A DNA stretch of 64,000 nucleotides from Strix aluco (Eukaryota > Chordata > Aves > Strigiformes > Strigidae). The position numbers were made by a program, and so were the translations under genes. A model generated the notes under the pieces. The model had not been told where the DNA came from, ran no database searches, and saw only the letters and a program-made list of their open reading frames with translations. How positions within the stretch are numbered: the stretch's first letter is position 1; every line of letters starts with the position of its first letter. Where the stretch lies: assembly GCF_031877795.1 (NCBI RefSeq), contig NC_133931.1:130858621-130922620 (forward strand), given 5' to 3'. Shown here one piece after another: positions 26,311 to 41,300 of the stretch.

Positions 26311-26372
26311 TAACTCACTAAAGTGAGTTTAAAGTGAGCTCACTTTAGTGAGCATTTTAAACTCACTCACTA
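26311..26372. repeat. Cluster of short inverted and direct repeats (CTCACTTTA family)
   Basis: The 14-mers CTCACTAAAGTGAG (26314-26327) and CTCACTTTAGTGAG (26339-26352) are exact reverse complements. Between and overlapping them is an 18-base perfect palindrome (26330-26347) centred on GAG|CTC. The element GCATTTTAA-CTCACT occurs as a direct repeat at the left edge and again at about 26353. The block can fold into alternative hairpins. Confidence 0.85.
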
Positions 26373-28009
26373 AAACTAGTCCAAGGGGTGCAATCTATTT
26401 TTGTCATTCAGGTGACAGCCCTAACTACTCAGGGGTACTCTCCTTCATGTCTTCTACTCCCTTCCCTCTGCTCAGTCTACCTTCCAGCCTGGTATTTAAG
26501 CATGTTTTTGAGGCAGGAGACAGTGAGAGGAGGCTCCTCTAGCTGAAGAGACCTTTAACCCAAGTGTCTCCTGTTTTTTCCAGTAAGCATTCTAACCAGC
26601 AGGATACTGTGTGAAAATGAACACTTGTAACAATTTCTTCCTCTTTGGCTGTGTTTTAAAATAAATGTTCACCTCTTCATTCTGTGAAGTACTCTGGGCT
26701 CCTGCTGTAAGCTGGGTATGTTCTGAGTACAGGTATTGGGCTCCTTGAGGGCCAGAGTGACACCTGGGGCATTTGGGTCTTCAATTAGAATAGGCAAGTG
26801 ACACAGCTGTCAAGATGCTTCATTTTCTGCTTGCACAGAAGCAGATTTTTTAGAAAACTTTCAGGTTTAAGTGGGAGGTGCCCCTTGGAGTAGGCACTTG
26901 CAGCTGCCTGGTTTATGGTTTTGGAATTGCTATACAATTATGTGGGTGTTTAAGTTCTCTGTTGAATGTGCAGCCTTAACTGAGTAGGACCCCATGTTAA
27001 TGCCCTTGCTCCTTTTCCTGTCGCTTTGCCTTTTCTATTTCCAAATCTGTAAAAAAAGATATTAAATAGTTACTAATCATAATTTCTGTAATACTTTACA
27101 GAATGTCTCTGTAATGTTGCTCATCATTATAACCACTTCTTTCAATCATCCGGCTAGTTTTAAATCTGTATAACATCTTTCTACGGAAGATAATTAGATT
27201 TAATTTTAAGCATAGGATTTTTTTATGAAGTACCGTCATTATTGAACCTACTGCTTTTCATTCATCAAGGATCAGAATTTAATAGAGCTCTCATACATTT
27301 TACAAAATTTTGTATTTAAGTGAACACTTTTTTTCCTCTCATTTTTTTACTGTATGCCCTTACCTCTGTATTTTTCTGTTGAGGATGCTGGGTCAGTTCC
27401 AACTGTAAGGTATTACTTCTTGCTCTATCAAATTAATTTATAGTACAAGTTCAGTGAAACAGTCTCACTGCTTCATGGGAAACTGTAGATGTACCTCTTC
27501 TGACAGAATTTTATCCATAAATTTAGATGCAAAATGTCTCAGAAAACATTGTCTATTACTGGACTAATTTCAGCCTAATAGTATACTCTTTATTTTATGC
27601 TGATTACATTGGTCTCTGTTCAGAGAAAATACATTTCCTTATTCCAGCACCATTTTTCCCTAAAAATCTTATGAACTGAAAATCAGCATGGCAAAATACT
27701 AATTTCTACTTTTTTACTTGGCAGAAATGAAGCTAGCAGATGATTTGCCATCCAAGGCCTGGACAAAATTTGAAAATGACTTAAGATTTTCCCCTGCAGA
27801 AACTTAATTCTCTCCGTTATTATCGGCATTTCTGCTGCACACATAGCCCCTCTTAAACTTCACTGGGGATAGTTTCCATGGGAACCAGAGAATGAGAACT
27901 GATGAGTCTTGAAACAGTCAAATAATAATCTTGCTTTTTACCAGTGGGCAAAGATTTACTTCTCCAGTGTTTAATGGAAGGCACTAGAGCTTATTATGTT
28001 TTGAAGGAG

Positions 28010-28024
28010 AAAAAAAAAAAAAAA
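28010..28024. repeat. Poly(A) tract, 15 A
   Basis: A homopolymer run in non-coding sequence. Confidence 0.75.
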
Positions 28025-31000
28025 GACATCTGGAAGGAGGCCAAGTCTGCTTTGTTTACCTGTAGGGTTCATACCAGCTGTATTAAAAGGGAAAACCACT
28101 ATATTCTCCTGTGCTTCTAGACTTCCTGAATGATAGAAAGGGAAACTCTCTGTTAAATGCAAACATTCATAGTCCAGGGAAGATGAGGAGGGAGCAGTGG
28201 TCACTAGGAGGTGAACTGATTACATGCGTGGCAGAGGTACAGAGCCACCTCATGAATGCAGCATTTTAGAGGCTGTTGAATGATCCTGCAGAAAATAGTC
28301 CTGGGGACAGCTTTCCAGGTGCTAGTATTGACTTGTCCCCAGAAGTGAACTGTCCAGGTTTTTGCCCAATGTTGAGTGCACCTTACTGTGATTGAGTAAT
28401 AGCTACAGTGAGGGTTGTTCATTCTGATTCCATGGGAGGGAGCTGTTTCCCTCTAGAGTTGCATTAGGGAATGAATAAAGTCACACTAAAGTCTGCTAAA
28501 TTGGCCATTATTTGGTTGCCATCTTCATAGTGATTGGGATTATTTTTCTGAAATACTGAGAATACCCATGAAGGATAACAGAGATAGGAAGACTATATTT
28601 CACACTTGTAGAGAAAAAGTACAGAAAGGATAGAGCAATGTCTGCCCTTTTATAGACCTGTGATATCTTTTACGAAAGATGACCTCCAAAAGGGAGAAGA
28701 AAGCAGGTTGCATGAATCTTGCAGCAAAGTTCCAATTCTCTGTAAATGCCAACACTGTATTCCTTAGGTGACCAGTGTCTTGTAGCTTTAATGTAGCACA
28801 ATTCAAACTTGAATTATAGAAGGGTAAATGGCAAGATATGTTTTAAAAATAAATATATTTTCTATTGAAGTAACTTTTATATTTCTTATGCTCATCTGAT
28901 TTTTTGAGTGTTTTTGAGCTTAAGTATTTAATATACACCTTTATGTAATTATTTTGTTCTCTATTTCATAAACATAAAGGGAGAAAAAAGAAAAGTGCTT
29001 ACATAGAGCATTATTACAGTTTTTGGAAAAACTTTTTTTTTGCAATTAGTTGTAATAATAGATCCTGAGGGAGAATAGCTATTGTTATTTCTGCATTGTA
29101 GAATATATCAAGCATAGATGTGATTAATGATTTAATCCAGTGGTTAAATAAAGAAATCCCATTTCTGTCTCTTACCAGTAATTAGTATGTTATAAACACT
29201 GAAGGCAATTACCGTATTTAAAAATCAGGGCTCAAATTTTAAAATATTTTTTCTTAGCTTGTGGATGAAGCTACAATACAGTGACACGCTTGCATTAAAA
29301 AAAAAACTGTAGAAAGGATTTTTCCCCATTAAGGAGGTATTTTGGTGGGCTTATGAGATAACCCCTCAGTTGTATTACTAACAATATCAAGGAATACCTA
29401 ATACAGGAGGAGGATGGGGTGGCAGATGAAGTGTAGTTAGGGAATATGTGGTGTTGGCAAACTGTTATGCACTGTCTTTGGGTCACTTTATTTGGGCACC
29501 CTTAGCCATGTGCAAAGAGACCCTGCAAGCAGGTGTGCAGTTTAAAAGTGTAAAGTAGCGCCCATTTTGTTCCTGAATTCTAATATTAGATTTCCTACTG
29601 TATGTTTTTAAATGTCTTCATGTTAAATTACTGCCCTGTACAGGTCTGGTGACCAGAGATAAACATAAGTGAAGAATCTTTCTGTGTTTTTAATGCCTAC
29701 TTCCTACTGCTTGACTGAGACAAGTGCTTACCCAGTTTTTAAATTTGCTACTAGCTGTATACAGTATGCTCACCTCGACTTCCAGGAGCAAAGGACATCA
29801 CCAGAATTCTTCATTCCTGTGACCAGTTGACCTAACTGAAGTTATGCTGGGAAAGAGACTGCTCCTTCTCTTTCCTAGGCTCTGTAAAAGAGGCCCACTG
29901 TGGATGTGGAGTACAATGAGCCACCAAATGCTAATATTGGTAGGCTGCTTAACACTGTGTTCCCTACTGTTCTCTGAGCTAGATCCCTAATTGCTGACCA
30001 CAGATGCTAGGCCAGATCACTATTAGAGGGGAAACTGAAGACTGTTACCACTAATGAATCATAAATCTCAAGCCTTTTTCTTTTGGAGAAAAAGGCATCA
30101 GGGCTGCTGCTTATCTTGAAGGTCTGGGTGGTGCAGTGAGAGAGAATGTAATGATAATCATATAAGAACAGCAGAAATGGTGGTGGTTCCTAAACATCTG
30201 ATAAGCGACAGTGGAACAAAGGACAGGGCTGATACGACTGCCATTTCATCACAGCATGCCCAAATCAAACAGCATCGTTTCCTGGGAGATCGAACAATGC
30301 TGCGTGCTTATTAATCACGAGAGAAGCTCTCTGCTGTTCTCACAAGTCCTCCAAAACCTGTCTAACTCAAGTGGGCGAGGATCAGCCCACCCATGACAAA
30401 CTGCTGCGGCTTTATCCTACATACTGTATATTATCAAAAATGTTATGTCTGCTCTGAACAAAATGTCCAAGTGTGATAAATGTGGGCAATGCTCCAAGAA
30501 AGTGGGCTTGTCTTCTTGAGAAAATTGTATTTAAAACCAAACCTTAAGTTGGTTAATTCATTTTAATTAGACCAATCTACAGACCTGCATGAGACACTCA
30601 TTTTTTTGTAAATGTTGCTGTCACACTCACTGAAATAAATGTTTTGTGCAGATTAATATGCTGCTAACTAAATTGGCCTGAAATCACATGTGGAATATAC
30701 AGTGACTTTCTCTAGTAGTTACGGTTATATGCTGTGGTCTTCTTTATACTGGACCCTTAGTTTCCACTGTTTATTATACAAATGTAAGTCCTTTAGGAAA
30801 GCTTTCACTGAAGCAGCAGTCATATTTTTCCCCCAAAGAGAGCCTATATTTCTGCTAGGTTAGAGAAGGACATGTATAGTCCTGGCTGCTGAATGTACAG
30901 CCACACTCTTCTTGAACTGCACGTGGTAGGCCCACTGCTGGAATTCATCTTATTTTGATACAGTACAAGTCAGAGTTAACGATACAGCTCTTTTTAATGC

Positions 31001-31445
31001 TGAAAATCTTGGTAGAATAATACTAATAGAAAATTCACTCTTTTGTGAAGTGTACTATCCCAGCAGAAGGCAAAACTATCAGATACGCATTTTTTTCTTA
31101 CCCATCCAAGAAAGGAATGTTTTCTCAGTATAAGATTCTGATATAAGATTATTTGAAGAAATACAAGCATCAACTAATTTAGAATCACTAAAAATATGTT
31201 TACTGTGTGCTTACTTTCTGATATCATGCTTGATTGTCAGTCATCTTTGTTTTACTATATTTTACTATTTGAACTTCACTATGAGATGAAAACCTTGAAG
31301 GAGCTTTTAAAATGTAAACCAGGTTAGAAAAGGGACTGTACAGAATTTTACAAGAGTTGTTTAAAAGAAGCTTGTTACTGTGGCATTCATATCTAATATC
31401 AGTATGCTGGGTCAAGTTTTTATCTGCAAGAATAACAGTAGTCAT

Positions 31446-31454
<9 letters not shown>

Positions 31455-31475
<21 letters not shown>
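31455..31475. repeat. Poly(A) tract, 21 A
   Basis: A homopolymer in AT-rich sequence. No upstream retrocopy was recognised. Confidence 0.8.
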
Positions 31476-31476
<1 letters not shown>

Positions 31477-32140
31477 TCTGATTCCTAATGAAGGGTAGAA
31501 GCACGAAAGTAGCATTATTTTAATGTCACAGCCAGACAGGTCTACCAGCAAAGTCTTGCATACTTGTTTCTGTAGTCTTGAGTAAACCAATAATATTTTA
31601 ATTATTTAAAGGATGCAATTTATGTTTTATGTTGTCTCTTCCAATTATACGTGCCAAATAGATTTTACCTACAGAAACCTTTTAGATGACTATTCAAGAT
31701 TTTGGCAAGAAGTAACTTAATGACCACTAAGTAGTCCTTCACACAAGAAGTCTCTATTTCTGGAAGCTGTTAAATCTATGAAATGTAAACCTAAAAGTGT
31801 AAGTAAGTAAGGTTAGGTAAGAGGGGAACAGAGTAGACAGCATTGAAATAGTTTGACTTCAATTTTGACAATGATGGGAACCAGTTCAAAAATTACAACC
31901 CTCTATCATTATTCCAGCTACTGCTTGAACTGTTACATTCCTTTTTCATATCTTAGATAGATATTACAATGTGTATGGCATATACCAGGATTATTTTTAC
32001 TACATAAACATCATATTGTTTGTATCCAAAAAAATATCAGGTCCTTTACCATACTACTTCTTTAATTAAACTTTAAAGTGTCTTTTTTTTAAGGAGAGAA
32101 AGGGCTACTAGACCTAGATCCTAGAGCAACTGGATTTGTT

Positions 32141-32352
32141 CAGGACCAGTTCTTCACTGTGAGGGTGGTGAGACACTGGCACAGGTTGCCCAGAGAAGCT
32201 GTGGATGCCCCCTTCCTGGCAGTGTTCAAGACCAGGTTGGACGGGGCTTTGAGCAACCTGGTCTAGTGGAAGGTGTCCCTGCCCATGGCAAGGGGGTTGG
32301 AACTAGATGATCTTTAAGGTTCCTTCCAATGCAAACCAGTCTATGAATCTAT
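32141..32352 (+). mobile_element. CR1 LINE 3' end, severely 5'-truncated
   Basis: About 210 bases match the last part of the CR1 ORF2 and 3' UTR: TGAGGGTGGTGAGACACTGG, the GGTTGCCCAGAGAAGCTG block and GGAACTAGATGATCTTTAAGG. The tail CTATGAATCTATAA is a decayed octamer repeat. It closely resembles the 3' end of the copy at 1.1-3.7 kb (compare 3505-3695), so it belongs to the same or a related subfamily. Confidence 0.92.
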
Positions 32353-35300
32353 AAGTAAAAGCAGCACCCAAGAAACAACTGCAATTTGGTATGTTGGAAG
32401 CATAACCCTTCCCAGGACTGATCTGTTCCCCATTTCACTGAAATTAAAGGCTGTCTTCTGTTCAGTTTTTATAGCAGAGTAGTTAGGCTTGCAGGAACTC
32501 AGCAGATGCCCTGGTGATATGCTAGGTAAGCTGTTGCAGGGCGAGTCAAGCAATGCTGACTTAGGCTAAAAGAGGATCTAGTCTAATAAGTGGGGTTACA
32601 TTTTTGTCCTTGGTAACATGCCTGTGACTTCCACAGCAGTCTGGCAGGGATTTATACTGTGCTCTTTTCAAGAGGCAAAATGTTCCCACAAGCACTTCCA
32701 CACAAGCTCTAGGAAGACTGAGTGAATCCATGACTGTGTTTTGGGAGACTTGTACCGCTATGTGTCAGGCCTCCTTGACCTCTCAAAACAAAGACCCCAG
32801 GGAAAAAGGTTCTGCTCACTTCCCCTCCTTGTCTGCTTTTCACTCAGTGGCCCTATGTACCTAACCCTTGTCTGTGTGCATGGGTAAAAAGAAGAGAACA
32901 ATACTGGGAGCTCTGCTCCCCCTTGTACGGGCAAGCAAAGCTATAGGCTTTGTAGTCAAGGGGCACGGAGATGACCTCCTCCTTGTTTTCTCTGTATAAA
33001 CATGCCATCCCGATGTGGGAGGTGCAGAAGCTTTTCTCATGCTGTTCTCCGCTCTGTAACTGTGTAGAGCAAGACCACTGCATAAGTGGCGGGATAAGAT
33101 TATGCCACAGGAGGTGCTTAGTAGCTAGCTTTCCCCTCTGGGTTTACTATGAGCTGTGATTAGCTCAACTTAGAAGTAGCAGGGAAAAAGGAGAATTCCT
33201 ACACCTACCTACTGTGAAGAAGGTTATGTCTGTTTTTTCTTTTCTTGAGGGTTTTTTTGCCGCTACACTGTAGCTAGTTACATGGGCACAGCCCTCCAGC
33301 AAAACTCCTGATTTTGGTCTATATCCTTTTCCATTTAGTAAGTTTGAAAAGACTTAAAAATTCATGTAGGATTCTGGTGTGGACTTCACTGAATTTGTAC
33401 AGGCTTGGTTAGACAAAGAAATAAGCACATAAAAATCAGCACCATCTCTGTAATTTCCTACTGCTTGCCATTGGTTAAATATACAAAATCAGCTTTCAAA
33501 GTGTACATAGAAGTAATTATGGCATAGCCCAATATTTAAGACTTCTGGTTTTTTTAGAGAACACTAGCTTCCATCACCTTGTTACTTTATACACTTAATT
33601 TTGCACAGGTTTGAAATGACAGAATCAATTACACCTAAATAAGGTATGTAAAATAAATAAAGAAATACAAAATAAATTCCCTTTTCCAAAAGCAACACAG
33701 AACAAGCAGTAGTGCATGAGACATGAACAGTCTTCTAATTAACGTAAATCTCTACTTCTAGAACATTTTAAGGCAGTGTAGTCTGCAACAATTACTTTAA
33801 AAATAGTCTCTGTTTTGTGATGAGTTATGGTCTGCTCTCAGAAGGCAAAAAGTTAAACATTCTCTTAATCATGCCCAAGATTAGCACACTAATTTAGAAA
33901 ATCTAATTCCCCTCTGCAGCGTCTATTTTTCTTCTCCAATTTTCAGCCTTCCATGAAGAACACAGACTGTTCTGTATGTGTCCTCTTTAAAATCTCTTGT
34001 GTTACAGATGAATCAGTTAGTGAAGAATTCATGACTCATTCTTACAAAAAAATTTCTTGAACTTCCCCACCTATGTGGCCTGAGAATCATACTCCTACTG
34101 GCTTATCTCCTAGCGAACTTTCTAATTTCTTTTTGGCAACAAGTTCTTCATTTTCTTTTTGATATCGCATCCATGAGGACCTTGTTATTGACATATTGCT
34201 GAAATGGAAGGCATGATCAAACTCAAGATTTCTAGCGTTACAGTCTCTGACTACAAGGACGGCTGGTATGTATCATGGGTAATCATATAGTCTGTGGCAC
34301 AGGTATTACAGGTAGTTTTAATCTGAGAAACAGTGTGTATCTCGGTAATGATATTAAGTGCAGATGGTTGGATATTTGATTTCAAGTTTATGCTTTTCAA
34401 GCTCACTACAAATGAAATGGAGAAGGCAAAAAGTTAAACAAGGCTACGTGGTCAGTGATTTCCATTCAGTGCTGAATCAAATGGTTTACATCTATCAACA
34501 CAGTTTGAGGGGGAAGGGGAAAGAATGGAGGTGAGCAGAAGGTTGGTCTTCTCAAAGTGCAATGTAGCAGAAGTAATTCCTTGCAGTAAGATGCTTTGAT
34601 AGAGCAAAGGTTTTAGTGAAAGAAGGCAGAAAAAAATAAAGGCCTCAATCTTGAGATTCTGAATCTCTGAAATTCCTGCTAGCAGTGGTTGCCAGACTGC
34701 AGACTATAATGGCAGAAAGGGTGCGTGCCATGTATGTATGTTGTGGAAAACAGTCAAAGCGTTTTTATGCTCAAACTAAGCATTTTTTTCTAAAACATAT
34801 CTGTATGAACAGACCTGCAGAAATTAAGGGGCGATGAGGAGTGGGATTACTTGCTCTTAGAGATCCTAAAGTGACTTGTCCAGCTTGTCTTTTGATCATA
34901 ATAGTGTTTTTTCTTTTTGCTTCATAGTAACATAAGATGCACACTGTCCTTTGAAGGATGTTTAACTTAACCTTTTTGTACGACTACTAACACCAGTCTT
35001 ACTCAGCATATTAAAAGAAATGTCCAAGTGGTAATATATACATTTGTATTTCCTTAAAAGATCTCCTCCTTGTTCTGCGTTGCACCCCTCAGTATTCAAC
35101 ATTCTTTCCCATTTTTTGTTGTATTGCCAACAGATAGTTCTGCTGGCTATTCAGTTTGCTATTATAGCAGCTCTTAAGGTGAGCCTCAGAAAAATAATAA
35201 GGGTTTGGGGCATTTCAGTGCATTAGGAAATGCTCTGGGCAGCAGTCAGAAACCCTCTCTAAAAATAAGTAATTTGGATTTATGCTTTTATTGTCCATAT

Positions 35301-38300
35301 TTCTGGCTTTACTGTATAGGTTCGGAGTTCTAAACTTAACTTTCAAACAATCCAGTCCTCTCTGCATTTTGGGAGGATCACAGTCATTTCCTTTCCTAGT
35401 GATCAGGATGGCTCAATATAGTCAGAAAGACATTCCTTAGTCTGTTTACCTGTCCACAACATTACTGAAGTTCCCATAATTTTTAAACATAATGAATTCA
35501 AGGAAACTGTAGAATAATCTGATGAGTTAATAATCTTTATCCTGATAAAAACCAGAATTTGGTGCCTTGGTACAATGTTAATTTACACTAGTTAAGACAG
35601 CAGAATGTAATTCAGTGTTTTCTCTTTGCAATGGAAAAGATTTTTTTTCTATGATTTTTTTCTGGTAAGTTGTCTCAGTTGTCCTTTTAAACTTAAAAAG
35701 TTAATACACCAGGCCAACCTGGTGTGCCCTGCGTTCTGACGCTTAGATGGTTTTTATATTGAGAAGTCATGAGAAGATCCTAGTTAACAAATTATTCATC
35801 CATGATAATGCCACCATCTGCTGTCTGGGCAGGAGGGAGAGCAATCAAGATCAGAAAAAGCAAAATCTCAAACTCCCTTACTTGGTGGAGACTCCCTCCA
35901 ACAATCCACAAATCTTATTCAGGCATCTGGCAGGGACTTGGCAGCTTTGCAGTTGTGGGAAGTGAAAAATGATTGTAAACTTATGCCTAGCATTCTCTTA
36001 TTTTTTACAAAGATAGTAAAGTAGTAACATGGTACCCGTTTGCAGGCATGCAGCTATGTATAGCTTTAGATGGCCCCTCCAAAGCACTTACAAACTGCTT
36101 AGAACATCATGCATGGGCGAACTGTAGCGCTAGTGAGTTTAGGTTTGATCTGAACTCCCACTCTCTCAGCTGTTTCTGAAGACTTGGTGCACTGTGTTCT
36201 TTTTCCTTCTCTGAATGGCACTGTGCATTACTAGTAGTAGCACCATGAGTTACTACTACTTCATACTATATTAAATATCCATTTACTTTTTGCCTTGCAG
36301 TGAAATAATGGAAGAATTTCTTTACCTGATGAGATTAGTCTCTTCACGGCCTATATGCGCTCTTGTAGAGCAGCTGTGCAAAGCTGATTGAGTAGGCTCT
36401 CAAATACAAGAGACTAGGAAAATGCTCTTTTCTCCTTACCCTCTCCCACTACAGTTACTTGCCTGTTGTTTGTAGGGTTTTGCCCTTCGTCAGTCCTCTT
36501 TGCAATCTGGGAGGAGCACTGCCATGCAAGCTAATCATTCCCTCGTTTCTCTGCCAGAGCTGCTTCCTTCCTTTTTCTTTTTAAACAGTTCTGTCCCTTT
36601 TCCAATTATGAAACAAGCTGGAGCTCTTGAAGTATAAATCAAAACTGTTTACCTACAGCTGAGAGTTTTTGGGACTGATTAGATAGTGTCTCTACCATAC
36701 AACCTACTTCAACCGGCACTGGTGATTTCATGCCTGATAGGAAAATAAGACACTGGAGAGAATATTTGTGTTCTAGACAGAGGTCTTTCTTTTTATTGGA
36801 ATCTACATAATATCAAGACACTTACCAGCTAGTACATGATGCATTCCAATATTTTATTGTTCATGTGCCATTGCTTGCTAGCCTGGTTTTCAGCATTATA
36901 GTCAAGGTATTGGTGGGACTCTTGAAGCTGCCTGTATAGAGGCATGGACACATGCAGCTTCCTTATTTTCTTTAATTTCATTAATTTTATTCCCTATCTG
37001 AGGATTCCACTACATCCAAAACAGATAAATAAATAGAAAGGGTCAAGTTCTTTTGCTCCTCATGCACTCCTTACAACTTTCCTCTTCTCAGCTCTGACAG
37101 GTTGTTGGCAGTTTCGTACCCATCTGTATTTCCCTTCTGCCTCCACCTCCTCACCATCTATTCCTAAACACTGTTTTCTCTTTCACGCAGCACAGCATGT
37201 AAGTAATGCAGACTGCTGGGTAGTAGGCCTAAACTAGCTTAGTCCCCTGTAATCTCACTTTCCTTCCTTCACCCTTTAGTCCAGCCTGCACTTCCCCGTT
37301 CTTTACAGCCATTTTTCTTAGATGATGAGTTAGTGCTTGGAAGAGAGGTCGGTTATTTGTAAAAGGTGTATTACATATAGCAATGCCAACACAATACAGA
37401 GGAAAAACTACTTATATGACCTCATTATAAAGAATTTTGCCTAACTGTTCAATTTTTGCAAAGCTCTTGGTAAAACAGTTAAAATTCTGCATCCTATTTC
37501 TTCTTGCTTCTGCATCCTCTCCCGTTCACTTGTTGTAGACTCTTGATTTTGGTATGTTTGCTTCTGTTAGGCTATCAGGCAGCCTGCTTGCAATACCTGC
37601 TTTTGCTGCCCGCACACTAGCACGTACAAGTATTTTGGTCCAAGTGCTACCATCAGCTTATTTACTAAGTGATCTTGCTTTGCACTAACATGTGCATGAC
37701 TCTCTGCCTGAATGAATGAAAATGGTCACCCTTAAGAGGGGACACTTGAATAATCAATGGCCCTCTCAGACCTGAGTGCCATTCATCAGATGCATGCTGG
37801 AGCTCTCCAGTCTCTTTGTCATTTCACAATAAAGTTACAAATTACTAGATCAGACACAACTTGTTTGGTGAAAACGGATGGGTGGGTTTTGTGTAAATAT
37901 AACTTTCCTTGGTAGCAAGAGTCCAGTTTGCTTCTGGTTTAGACAGAAACTTCTGCTCCTGGAGAACCAAGGATCCATTGCCTAAACCCACTGTGCAGGC
38001 CTTTTCTAACACTTGCTGATAGAAGTTACAGCTTCTCAAGTTCTTCTAGAGATGGGTCACTTCTCTTCTGAGTAAGCATCAATGTACTTTGTTATTACCA
38101 GAAATAGGTATTGCATCAGAGCAAACCTTTTCTTGAAGGACAGGAAGGGGAGCTTCCAAATAATGAAAGTTTTCATTTTCCAGGTATCTTGTGTTCCTGC
38201 TTGCTTGCACCTACTCAGCACGTCAACTGATTTTTTATTAAAGAAGCAAAGACCTTTTGTCATTGGTCTCACTTATGGATTTAGCCACTGACTTAACAGT

Positions 38301-41300
38301 GAAATGACAAGAGGTTCCCCTTGTCTAACAATGCAGATTTTCATTTGTACTTACAGAGCTAATGAAACATAACTCTTCAGACCAATAAAGAAACTCAGTA
38401 TGTTTTTCCACTCAATGGAAAACAATTGTTTCTCAAAAAGGCATGGAAACCCATCTGCCACAAGCAAGGCACTGCCCCTCTCATCCAATAGGGAGAGCCA
38501 AAGAGCTTCTCTTCACTGACCTCGATGGTTGCATTTTGATTTTTTTTTTATATTACACACCTGAAAGTTTAAAATTAGACCTGTTATTCACATGTAGAGT
38601 TGTGATCTTTCTTTTCTCTGTTTCGTGGTGGTTTGATGGTTTACTTGTGCAAAGCTGGCTACTTTATAGCAGCTATTCCTGGGTAATTTTGTCCTGAACA
38701 ATGGCCTAGATCCTTCAAAAGCTTGTCTCTTCTGCCTTATGCAATTGCTTATTCTGTTTCATGCAAATATTGATGTAATACTATTCCTCTATAATTTTAT
38801 ACTTATTAATGTGAGTGTGCCTTCCCTTTCTTAAAGATGTAGTTGTAAATTTGTGGACTTTAGTTCATTCTTATGTTTTGTGTTTCAACATAATGGCAGT
38901 GTTCTTTTTAATGGTGTGATGGTCACCCTTCTTTATTTTCTCTTTACAGAAGTGCTTTATTGTTAGGACAGAACTCTTATTTATAAACACCTCTAACTGG
39001 TTACTTGTATTTCTACAGTGGCTGCAGCACAGTGATATGGTTTCTATGCTTTGGCAAAGAGCACAGTTTTTCCAAAATAATTTAATGTTTTTAGCTGGCC
39101 TACACCGGTTATCTGATGACATATAGAACATAGTAATTAAGTATTTAATGCTCTTATGCACTAAACTAAACTGACTACCAAATCTAGCTTTAAGAGGGAA
39201 TTTTCACTTGAGGGTGCATTAGCAAGATGGTACCTGTGAGGCAGGGGAAAATGTAATTAAAGTATGCGGCAGGTAACCAAGGTATGGGAAACTATGTTTC
39301 TACATTCTATAAGTGACAGATTACTGTTTTGAGCTAAAGAGCTGTTTTCTCATTTGTATTTATTCTAATTACTAGAATTTTTTTTAAAGGAAAAAGGAGA
39401 AACAAATTCCACTAATGCAACAGTAACCAGCCCACATTCATGTCACCAGAAGGGCTTGGGACACAGCTTACTATGATGTGAGCTCATATAGAGCCATATG
39501 CATCAGCTTTAGGGTGGAGCAATCCAGACAAATATTTTTCCTGCTTGCCAACAGATTGCACACTGCAAGGCAGCAGTAGTGTGCTGTATTTTGTGAACTC
39601 CGGTCTCTGTTTCTCTCTCTGAGAAGTCATCTATTGCTGTTTCCAGAATGGGAGTATAGGCTCCAAAGAGCCACTGAATTCTAATAGTCAGTCGGTTGGA
39701 AAAGGTGAAAGCTGAACTTGCTGTCTTCTCTTCTCCATGGCACAAAACATTACCTGATTTGGCAAGGTAATGATTACTGAACTCAGTAATCAGACTTGCT
39801 TGTGTGTTATGTACTGACAGTATCAAGTACACTCGTAAGTTCTGAGCATCAAGTATACTTCTCCCTCTTCTCCCAGCCTTCCTCTGGCTCACTAAGTGTT
39901 CTTTAATAATGGATATTTACTGCACTAGAAACACTCTGAGATAATGGTTTTGCACAGACTGGCAAACACCATTATTTTCTGTATTCTAGATTCTGACTGT
40001 TAAGAAAAAATTTCTTTTCAATAGAAAATGAATTTTATTGTAATAAGAGAGTATTTCCATTAAGAAATAATATTGACTATTAAATTATGATGAAGCTCCC
40101 AATTATCTCTTATTTCTGCTTTATGTTAATCAATTGTGACATCTATGAACAGTATAACCTCCATATTTACATTGTTAACAAAGAATATGTCAGGTGCAAA
40201 TTTCAGCTTTTCTGTTTTGCAATTATTGAATTGGTAATGTTTCCAAGTCTGAATCTTACTAGCTGATGTTGGTGAGTTTTCTGTACCATATATCTACATC
40301 TGATACTTACCTGACGAATCAAGGTATGTGACAGGTACCATTCACCTTGGAGTATCTTGCTCATTTTTTCAACTCATCTGTTTTCTGGAATGTTTCCTAA
40401 TAATTTCCCCACCTGAACAGCTTAACATGAAATATGAGTTTTGCCCAGGTTTGATTCTTAGTGAATTCCTAACAGACTAAACATTTAGTCTTTTCCTCTC
40501 CCTTGAGATCATATATTTTCTGCAACTAGCTGGCATCATTCTAGCTAGGCTGGTAACTAATAGTTGTCTGTGTTGCGCTATAAACTCAGAATACAGTGTT
40601 GAGGGCCCATGAAAGCTGTGTGAAATACATCTCTTTTGACCATTAAAATTCCTAGCTTTTAATATAAGCAAACCCACTATTTCAATGTAAATAGTTGTAT
40701 GCAGTGTATAATTCGTATCTTTCTCTTTTGAAAATTCCATTTCATTCTAGCCATAACTCTGCATTTCTTGAATAATTTAAAAGCAGAATGTTTAAGAATG
40801 GCTGTGATAGTCTTCTCACTGTAACTGAGAAAAGGCTATTACTAGTCTTAGTTTAGACCTTCATAATGTTAATATTTGCCTTTCTGATAAACTGCTAGAA
40901 CATGCAGTTTTGTTATCATTAGCAGAGGTTTTCTTCAGATCTTTCAGGACAAAGTTCTTTTTTTGACGCTATTCTTGAGCTTTCAAGTAGTTTGATATGT
41001 TCTATGTGAAAACAGCACAATCTTCTGAAGTTGCCAAATTAGTGATATTAATGAGCTCCCGTTTTTAACTATTAATGGCTTCCTATATAAAAGAATTACA
41101 CTAACCACATTCGCAGATTATTAATGTTTGAAACTAAAGGTTATCAACTAATTATTACAGTCGTTTGCTGTTTAGTCTCTGCTACTCTGGTACAGGGGAG
41201 CCCTAACTTGAACACTCCTTATTTGCCAAAATGTGTGTATCTTGTTCAGACAAGATCTTTTCCTTTAAACTGGATTATGTAATAAGAATTCATGGCTGAG

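Larger units (their letters stand above)
23071..32140. other. Non-coding intergenic sequence
   Basis: No gene seen. A minus-strand open frame at 23234-23749 (171 codons) shows low-complexity Pro/Ser/Leu sequence and no domain. A few residues near its start (YFLKGAYGKA) resemble CR1 ORF2 and may mark a decayed CR1 scrap. The palindrome cluster at 26.3 kb is listed separately. Confidence 0.55.

Noticed and set aside
30180..30700. Stretch that looks like a conserved non-coding element
   Set aside because: Only its texture (a few CpGs and TAAT cores) suggested this. Conservation cannot be judged from a single sequence.
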